This document shows positions 56,781-64,000 of a stretch of DNA of 64,000 bases, in pieces. The position numbers and the translations under genes were made by a program. The notes under the pieces were generated by a model. The model was not told the DNA's origin, did no database searches, and saw nothing but the letters and a program-made list of their open reading frames with translations. The DNA is taken from positions 496,001 through 560,000 of the forward strand of contig JBANDB010000004.1 of assembly GCA_037576215.1 (NCBI GenBank), in the 5' to 3' direction. The stretch is from Armillaria gallica (lineage: Eukaryota; Basidiomycota; Agaricomycetes; Agaricales; Physalacriaceae). Each line of letters starts with the position of its first letter. The first letter of the stretch is position 1.

Positions 56781-59743
56781 ATTAGAGTATCCATATATTA
56801 ATACAGGTAGCAAAGATGATATAATAAGGCGGACTTTCAATTTCTGGCCATTGCCAGACCACAGCATATTCTGGCTGAGTTTCAATTTCATTGTACTGCC
56901 ATCACTGCTGCTGATAAGCTTCAATTTTGCTGTGTTGCTGCCTCTGCAATCCCTCCATGGCACATCATTGGCATGATTGGCACCCAGTATGCATGGAACA
57001 TAGACTATTCACTAACTATGCATGCTGTAGGCTACAAAGTGAGTATTGAGCAAGTTCAACAAGCATTGTGCAACATCAAACATCAAATGACAAATTAGCA
57101 GGTAGGATTAGAAGGCAGGAGACCATTCAAGGACAGGTAAAATATATACATGTACTGACTATGCTATGATTTGCTTATTATGAGGTTTTGACAAGGCTCA
57201 AGCCTTTTCCCAGTAGTTAGGAATGGCAAGGAGACCATTTATGCAAGAATATGTGCTATGCTCAGCCTGTCTCTGTCCACATAGAGCAATAAGCTGATGA
57301 TATTACCTGTAAGAATATGTGCTATGCTATGCTATGAGATGTAAGTAAGGCATAAATACAAAAAATACAGAACAGCTCAACTCAGCCTTTTTCTGTCCAT
57401 GTAGTGCAACAAGCTGAGGTGATGAGTACAAAATATGAGGTATATATACTACTTTAAAGTCTGAGGAAGCAAGGGAACATAAGTAGGGATGTGTACTGTA
57501 TCTGCAGTATGGTAGTTATGTATGGTGTATACAGATATGGGTCTGTTCTGTGGCCAACTTTAATGATTTAAAATATGGCCATATTCATACAGTTTGAATA
57601 CAGTTGTTGAGGGAGGGACAGAAGATTATCTTATATCATAAAGGTTAGTACCTATGACCTAAAAAAAGTGCATAATGCTCACTCTTTGGCACCAGATATC
57701 TATATACAGACAATGGTATGGACACAGTACAGATATGACATCAACCATACCATACCATGGCCAATAATTTTTATACAGTCTGTGGTCATATCTGTGATGG
57801 TGCGATGCACATCCCTAAACATAAATAATAATAAAAACATGGAAACAAACTAATAGTCATAAAATCCAAGAAGGGGATCATTGAAATGACAAGCAAGAAG
57901 ATGGGATGTCAGCATGTTAAGTGCTCCAGAGAGTTTTGACTTTAATTTAACAATTTAGCTATAACATGCTTACCCAGTTACCATGACATAAACAGCCATT
58001 GCCATAGCATGGGTGCACACTATGTAGATTTCAATTTTGCTGCCTCTACCAAGCTTCTACTCTTCCCACAGCACATCATTGGTGTGACTGGCTCCTAACT
58101 GAGCTTCAACTGAGACTACTTATCCACGCTATAGCAACAACATGAGTATCAGGCAATGAGCAATAATTGAGCAACAAGTTGACAATGAGCATTGAATGTT
58201 AATAGATGTTGTTAGAGTTAATGTGGCTCAGTCAGTCATGTAGTCATCGTGAACAACTGTATTATACATGCTACCTGTTAGAGTTAATATGGCTATACAA
58301 AGATAGTGTAAGATATATGTAAATGATGATAAATAGAAATAGTATATGCACCTCAGTCAGTTACATAGTTGTCATGAACAGCTGAGGTGCAAAGAAAGGG
58401 GAAAATGGTAGATATATCTGACAAAAGAAAGGAGTTCTGATCTAATTATAGTAAGCATGGTTCAATATGTGAAATAATGGACTGTTGAGATAGGCTGAAT
58501 CCTCAACAGATGTAAGTCTTATAAAATTATTAGAGTTCAAATGATGACCATAGCTGCCTACTATATCAGATATCCAAGTCAGAGACATAAGAACCAGAAA
58601 ATATATCTCCCTCTCTCCTGCCAGTAATAACAGCTATTAACAATGATCACCCCAATCATGAGAGTCCCTACTCATCCATTACATGGCTTACAGAAGTAAC
58701 AAAACAAAGCTTTATAGTACTCATAAAAACCATTTTGCTTCATTGCAGTGGCTCCAGAGAAATGACAGAGATTCAACAAGATATTATAGCAATAAGCCAG
58801 GTTTGGGGCAGGCCTCAACAAGCTGAAGTCCTGTGTCACAGTCAGGTTGCCGAGACCCGAGGTATGAGGGTCTGGCAATCATGACAAAGACATGGGGCAT
58901 AGGCTTGTTTTAAGATATATATATTATGTAGGGCCAAAATATAATATTTACACAACTAAAAAAAATATGCACCATTGTAGTGAGCATTGTGGGCATAGGA
59001 ATAATTGGAGGATATGGTGGGGGTAATCATCGAGGTGATAGGCATCCTGTGTGATGAAACGGACAGTCCCAGCATTGCTGTTGTGGTCTGGACGTTGGTG
59101 ATATGGGGAGAACAGGAGAGGGGGTTGCCAGTGTCATTTTTACAATGGTGGAAAGGTTGGGGAGGGAAGCAGACCTCACCACTGGATTCCCCAATGTCAA
59201 AAACAGAGGTGGTGAGGTCCTTGCAGTGGTGGGTAGGTGGTAGGGGCAAAAGTAGGGAAGAAAGGCTGGGGATGGGGATGTGGTGCCGATGCACAATGAC
59301 CAGGATATCAGGTGGCCTAGCACATATCAGATTTGTGTTCCCTCACCCAGAAAATGGAGGGTACACAATTCTTAGGTGGTTGGGGGGGCCAAAGGTTGCA
59401 CAGGAGCCCATTGTTGGATTTTGGCAGGGCGGGGAGCAGTGGGCAGGGTAGTTGTTGTATGGGGATGGTTATGGGCACAATCATTGCACTCTCAAGTCAT
59501 CCTGCGAGGCCTAAGAGGGCTTGGTCATTGTTGTCATCATTCGTCATTGGCATCCTGATCTTCATCCTGCCCTCCTTCTTGATCTCTCCTACCCTTCAGC
59601 ATGCTCTCTCCACCCTCTCCTGCTCCAACAGTCCTCCCCTAGATACTCCCATGGCACTTCATTGGAGTATCGCCTCCCCTGCCTCCCCTGCCTCCATTGT
59701 CATTGTCATTGTCATCTTCTTTGGTGTCATTGTCATAGCCTAT

Positions 59744-61385
59744 TGATGTGCTCAGTAATGGGCAGTGCGCAAATGAAACAAGTGTCTAGACCATCAATCT
59801 AGATACTAAATCACACACACACACACACACAATCACCAATATTAAGTTTGAGGGTGAGTACAATAAAAGCACTCGTGGTGTACTTAGATATCAATAATCA
59901 ATTGGGTTTGTTTCAAAACAACTTCAATTCAAATCTAGAAGTGTTTACACAAGATACACTAATTGCAGTAGCGAGGTATATGGACGTGGGGTTTTGTAAG
60001 GTATAATTTGAGTGGCTTAGACTCAAAATGACTTTGTCTAGGAGAGCTGGTAAGGCTTTTTAACTAGACAAACTTTAACAATCAAACAATCAAAGACCTA
60101 GATGTCTACAAAGAGTGTAATTGCTCTGGAGCACATGGACTTGATTACAACACAAGCACATGCACTTGCAACAAAGAACCGAAGTTCTACAAAGAGTACA
60201 CAGACTCTACAACGAACACACAGGTCCTGGCTTCAAGTATGAGACTTGCAAAGAGTACACTGACTCGTTAACTATTCGAACTTAAAGCATTCTAGGGCTT
60301 ATTTCACTTCAACTAGGCAACGTCTTTGGTTTGTGGTTGACTTAGCACATCTAGATCACTTTAGTCAGTGAGGGAGCATAAGGCCTTTGTATGTGGAGCA
60401 GTTCAATTAACTAGCAAGGCGCAAATGCAGGGACAACTCTTCTTCCTACTTAGTTCTTCTAGATTACTTATAGCTGCCCTTTTGGGGGTGATTTGGTAAA
60501 CTTAATTCACTTCAGTCAAGGATATGCAATTGAACCAGTGATTGATTAAGTAGCTATAAAGCTACTAGCACAAATGTGGGGGAATGCTTTCCTGCTGTTA
60601 TGCGTCTAGTTGCTGCTAATTTATACGATTTCTAGTCTAGGTATAGGAGCTTGTATCTAAAAGTAATTATGGTATGAGCTTTGGGTATCAATACAAACAA
60701 TGAGTAATTAATTTACAAGGATTGTGCCATTCCAAGGTTTCTTATTCAGTTGGGCGGAATGACTAGCAGTCATTCTATTGCCGAGGAGTGTCCTAATAGT
60801 CCGTAGGAACTCCTTGCTTCTCCTTCATGCCTTGCTGCATGGATTCCTATTCAATACTACAAATTGCACAGTATTTCAAGGATGTAACCACTGATTGTGA
60901 TCGATTGTCAGACTGAGATTGTATTTGCTTTGATCACTGCACGATCTTTAGCTATCTTGGCGCCAAGCGTCAGTTATTCAGTTATTCCAAGTTTATTCAT
61001 GTTCTAGACTAAGTTCATTTCACGTTGTGAACCATTGTGGACTTAGTGATTCTCTTCTATGTTCATTCAGGTTGTCGAGATGACAAGTAATCTAGTCCTT
61101 CTGTGTTCTGCTTTAGGTTGGTAACCCATCTCGATGTGTCCCTTGGTTCCAACTGTAACTAGTCTTGTTTTGGGCAGGGAATAGCATTCAGTGTTGAAGG
61201 CTTATAGAGTTGACTCGTCTAGATGTCACTTCTAAGTCCATTCTGATACTGTATTGCTCACTATTTTATGTAGTATACTAGCTATCAGTGTAAAGCCTTC
61301 ACTATAGCTCTCTGTACCACTTGTAGACTGTGCTATTTGATAGAAATTCACAAAATCTATGGGTAGCCTGATACCAAGCATATCA
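59744..61385. mobile_element. R1b: second copy of the CTAG-rich terminal-repeat element, 1642 bp
   Basis: Starts TGATGTGCTCAGTAA and ends AGCATATCA, like R1a. Shared interior blocks include ATCACCAAT, GAGTACAATA/AAGTACAATA followed by RAAGCACTC, and TCAATAATCAA. It is rich in CTAG tetramers (about 20), but mostly TCTAGA-like rather than ACTAGT. Contains a (CA)n microsatellite near 59812-59830. No target duplication (CTAT left, TCAA right). The right end abuts truncated copia pol directly, so one side was rearranged. Confidence 0.65.
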
Positions 61386-63289
61386 TCAAGTCTACCAACA
61401 AACCTTTAGAAGCACAACCTGTCTCTGAGATACCACTCAAGCATCAACAGAAACCAAAAGAATGGCCCCCACCTCACAATAAGTCAAAGTGCATACAGGG
61501 ATTGCAGCCTGATGATTCAGCTCCAACTGACCCTCCATTGGAGGAACCTGATGCTGCTCCAGGGGGAGTATCTATACCCGTTAATGAGCCTGAAGATGAG
61601 CTTATTTCAGAGACCACTCAAATTGCAGTCACCATGTCTGCTTTCGCAAATGAAATTGCAGAGTTGACAGATGAAGAGACAAAGAGGGAGCCTCACAACT
61701 ATAAAGAAGCAATGAGCTCTCCTGACTGTGATCTCTGGGAGGATGCCATGTGGTCTGAATTCAGCAAGGTTACAGCTGCTGGAACTTACAATCTGGTTGA
61801 CTTGCCTGCTGGGTTCAAAGCCCTTGGCAGCACTTGGGCATTCAGAATCAAGCAAGACAAGACACATGCTATCACTGAGTATAAGGCTCGTATCTGTGTC
61901 CAGGGGTTCACCCAAGTACCTGGGATTGATTTCTCTGACACATATGCTCCTACCTCCAAGATTGAAGTTGTGCGCCTACTCCTTTCTATGGCTGCCATTC
62001 ATGATTGGGAATTCCATACTGTTGATGTCAATTCTGCTTTCCTGAACAGTGAGCTACCACATGACCAGCCTGCTGTGTATATGAAACAGCCTGAAGGTTT
62101 TGTCCTCGAAGGCCAAGAGAATAAAGTCTGGGAACTGCTAAAAGCCTTCTATGGTCTGAAACAAGATGCCCACCTCTGGTATGACAAACTTAAAAAGATC
62201 ATGATCAAATTAGGGTTCAAGATCTGCATCTGTGATCCTTGCATCTTCATCTGTGTATGGTCTGGACAACTTTCCATTGTCTCCTGTCATGTTGATGATT
62301 TCAGTCTCTTCTGCAATTCTGTAGCTGAAGTCAACCTACTCAAATCTGAGATATGTGAGCATGTCACTATCAAGGATGGCAGTGAAGGACATTTCCTTCT
62401 TGGCATTGAAATCATTCATGACCAGAAAGCTCATACCATCTCTCTCTCCCACTGCCATTATATTGAGGACCTAGCTGAGCGCTTCCGCCTCAATACTGGT
62501 AGAGATGTTTGGACTCCAATGAATCCCTCCATCAAATTGTCCAAGGATGACTGTCCAGAGACTAAAGAGGACATTGAATACATGAAGACTGTTCCCTATT
62601 AATCTGCAGTTGGTGGTTTAATGTATGCTGCTGTCATGACCCACCCTGATCTGACTTTCCCCACACACAAGGTTGCGCAGTTCATGCAAAACCCTGGTAA
62701 AGCTCATTGGCATGCAGTCCAGCACATCATTCGTTATGCATACACCACTTGCAATAATGTCCTTACTCTAGGGGGAGCTTCTCCAAAGCCAGGAGTCCCT
62801 CCACTCTATGCATATTGTAATGCAGATTTTGCCAATGAAAAAGATCATGCTTGTTCAGTGTCTGGTTATGCCCTGTTCTATGGAAATCAAGGTGCATTTG
62901 CTTGGTTAGCTAAGAAACAGACTGCCACTGCCCTCTCTACTGGTGAGGCTGAGTACTACTCAGGCACTCATGGTGGATGTGAAGTTCTTTGGATCCGCCA
63001 ATTCCTTGGTGAGATTGGGTTCAAAGAATCAGCACCAACTCCTCTCAAAATTGACAGCACTTCTGCCATCCATACTATTGAAACTCTGGATCAAGTCAGT
63101 AATCACACTAAGCATATCAATGTCACATACCACTGGATTCGTGAAGCAGTGAAGGTGGAGATCATGCAACCAGAGTATGTGCCAATAGAGGATAATGTCG
63201 CTGACATTTGTACCAAGTCTTTGATGAGACCAAAGCATGAAAAGTTCTCTCAAATGCTGGGCATGCGTCCTCACCAGGATGCAAGTTGA
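61386..63289 (+). pseudogene. pol: copia Pol: reverse transcriptase and RNase H, one TAA
   Basis: After a Pro/acidic linker the RVT_2-type polymerase begins: SPDCDLWEDAMWSEFSKV, YKARICVQGFTQVPGIDFSD, YAPTSKIEVVRLLLSMAA, VDVNSAFLNSELPHD, YGLKQDAHLWYDKL and catalytic HVDDF (family YVDD). A TAA at 62600-62602 (family Gln in YQSAVG) separates RT from RNase H: YCNADFANEKDHACSVSGYA, LSTGEAEYYSGTHGGCE and HINVTYHWIREAV, ending in the typical VADICTKSLMRPKHEKF. The stop at 63287-63289 immediately precedes the polypurine tract. Otherwise open for 1.9 kb, so it is younger than the DNA around it. Confidence 0.93.
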
Positions 63290-63296
63290 GGGGGAG

Positions 63297-63517
63297 TGTT
63301 GAGGTACATGGTAATTACCGATACAACTATGCACCTGTAGATAGATATGTTTGTACATGTTGTTTTTCAAAGCTTCTGCAGCTGGCAGCCATGTAGCGCC
63401 GCCTGCTCTTTCTTGTTTCCTCAGTTCATCATCATTACAACTGAGGTATGTTTTGTATTCACTCATTTAATTTACCATTGCTTACTCTTGATGTAGTATC
63501 TTATTTAGACTTTATCA
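63297..63517 (+). repeat. 3' LTR of the copia element (right end uncertain)
   Basis: Begins TGTTGAGGTACATGG directly after the polypurine tract. The right end is placed at the last CA before sequence resembling the DUF6535 intron. No partner LTR in the window to confirm. Confidence 0.5.
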
Positions 63518-63535
63518 GAATTCTCTAGGCCCTAC

Positions 63536-63788
63536 CAATTCACACTATGACAGGTGCACTATGCAGTTGCCTAAGTAGAGTAGTCACTGCAAAGGGTTCC
63601 TCATTGGACAAGGGCATAGTCATCCCCTGCCCTGTCATACTGACATGGTGTGTCGAATGATGGGAATTTTTGTTCTGGTTGAATGAATTTTGGGTGCTTG
63701 TGCAGCTGTTCAATTTATTGGTGTCATCATTGGACTCAGGATGATGTGGGATTTCTTTTAGGATGTCAGAGCACATATCATGTTCCAT
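63536..63788 (-). pseudogene. DUF6535 copy 3, exon 1 only
   Basis: ATG at 63788. MEHDM is identical to the start of the intact gene at 22914, followed by HPESND (intact copy NPESND), TQNSFNQ (PQNSLDQ), GQGMTMPLSNEEPF (GKGMTMPSPDEEPF) and LLRQLHSAPVIV. A TGA lies just before the expected splice donor (ATTG then GTAGGG). The downstream exons are not found: the copia element and R1b lie where they would be. Closest to the intact copy, including upstream sequence. Confidence 0.75.
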
Positions 63789-64000
63789 GATGAGCATTAA
63801 GAGGGGGACAAGATGAGAGGATATTGCAAGCACAAGGTGAATGGTAGCTATGCAATTTTAAAGTTGCTATGCTCATATATCAGGTGATATGGAAACATAA
63901 AGTGTATGGCAGTTTACTAAAATCACTATTTGTCTGCTTGATTGGCCATTTCAGTGCTGAAATTCCATGCACAAGAAACAAGCTGGCATGCATGGACAAT
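63789..64000. other. upstream flank of DUF6535 copy 3
   Basis: Resembles 22915-23060 upstream of the intact gene (for example ATATTGCAAG and AACATAAAGTG against ATACTGCAAG and AACATGAAGTT). No gene seen. Confidence 0.4.

Larger units (their letters stand above)
54261..59743. other. CpG-poor, AT-rich repeat graveyard, no supported gene
   Basis: No frame above about 150 codons and none with family signal. Contains Pol III-like boxes (separate entries), a duplicated unit at 56237-56298 / 56356-56425 built around TGTGCAAYACA, a duplicated block at 57246-57302 / 57308-57425 (AAGAATATGTGCTATGCT, CTCAGCCT..TCTGTCCA), homologous blocks at 56890-56990 and 58020-58110 (TTCAATTTTGCTG, GCACATCATTGG), and split repeats of GTTAGAGTTAATRTGGCT at 58208 and 58276. 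Looks like old, unnamed repeats. Confidence 0.5.
61386..63517 (+). mobile_element. 5'-truncated Ty1/copia retrotransposon
   Basis: Carries the pol C-terminal half (RT and RNase H), a polypurine tract GAGGGGGAG (63288-63296) and a 3' LTR starting TGTTGAGG at 63297. The LTR end is uncertain (CA at 63517 is my best guess; 63464 is possible). Gag, protease, integrase and the 5' LTR are missing; the left break coincides with the end of R1b at 61385. It lies just beyond exon 1 of DUF6535 copy 3, apparently within what was its intron 1. Confidence 0.88.

Noticed and set aside
59005..59746. Plus-strand frames of 148 and 137 codons with hydrophobic runs
   Set aside because: Low-complexity Gly/Trp and Ile/Val runs from GT/CATT-rich repeats; no start context, homology or splice support.
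59812..59830. (CA)n tract as a feature of interest
   Set aside because: Ordinary microsatellite inside R1b.
61386..63289. R1b as the 5' LTR of the copia element
   Set aside because: The copia 3' LTR begins TGTTGAGG, whereas R1b begins TGATGTGC and has no counterpart after 63297.
1..64000. CRISPR arrays, bacterial operons, rRNA genes
   Set aside because: No regularly spaced identical repeats, no ribosome-binding-site/operon layout and no rRNA-like blocks; introns and gene families are fungal.

Overview
The window reads as nuclear DNA of an Agaricomycete (mushroom-forming basidiomycete) fungus. The evidence is short phase-consistent GT..AG introns of about 45-60 bases, genes of basidiomycete-specific families (DUF6535 and DUF6534 membrane proteins, a fast-evolving F-box-like family, a protein-kinase-like gene with an HGDxxxxN catalytic loop), and Tf1/sushi-like Ty3/gypsy elements with a C-terminal chromodomain. 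Nothing prokaryotic is present. Only one gene is intact by eye: a 4-exon, 1001-residue DUF6535 gene at 19748-22914. Most of the rest is mobile DNA and decaying paralogs.

Layout. 1-1242: transposase-like scrap and unassigned DNA. 1243-9100: old Ty3/gypsy element G1 (minus strand, 3' LTR missing). 9101-31000: host-like, CpG-containing DNA with a DUF6534-like gene (about 10000-11660), F-box-like remnants F1, F2 and F3, a kinase-like gene (15683-16773) and the intact DUF6535 gene. 28118-36854: a second DUF6535 copy on the minus strand, broken by at least four insertions: a non-autonomous hAT element with an 8-bp target duplication (30858-32351), terminal-repeat element R2a (32463-34079), ACTAGT-studded element R1a (34443-35804), and an unassigned insert of about 1.1 kb. 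37428-45804: a younger, structurally complete gypsy element G2 (8377 bp, two 342-bp LTRs, 5-bp target duplication GTTTC). 45810-54260: a CpG-poor, insertion-riddled duplicate of the kinase/F-box neighbourhood (R2b at 46431-48064 inside it). 54260-59743: AT-rich, CpG-poor repeat debris with RNA polymerase III-like boxes. 59744-61385: R1b. 61386 to about 63517: 5'-truncated Ty1/copia element. 63536-63788: exon 1 of a third DUF6535 copy.

How it fits together. The window records invasion and silencing. In G2 the LTR pair differs at 11 sites, all transitions, 10 of them at CpG. All seven premature stops in its ORFs are TGA where CGA is expected, and two catalytic aspartates (protease, reverse transcriptase) have become Asn by changes at CpG. 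Older G1 shows the same signature more heavily, and the surrounding repeat blocks are almost free of CpG. The simplest reading is cytosine methylation followed by deamination.

Most novel-looking system: both gypsy elements carry, between the 5' LTR and gag, short ORFs with one predicted transmembrane helix. G2 has two, overlapping by ATGA, the second followed by a long tail with a PPxY motif. Both elements also have a primer-binding site complementary to the predicted 5' end of their own transcript (13/13 in G2, 11/13 in G1), i.e. a Tf1-like self-priming design.
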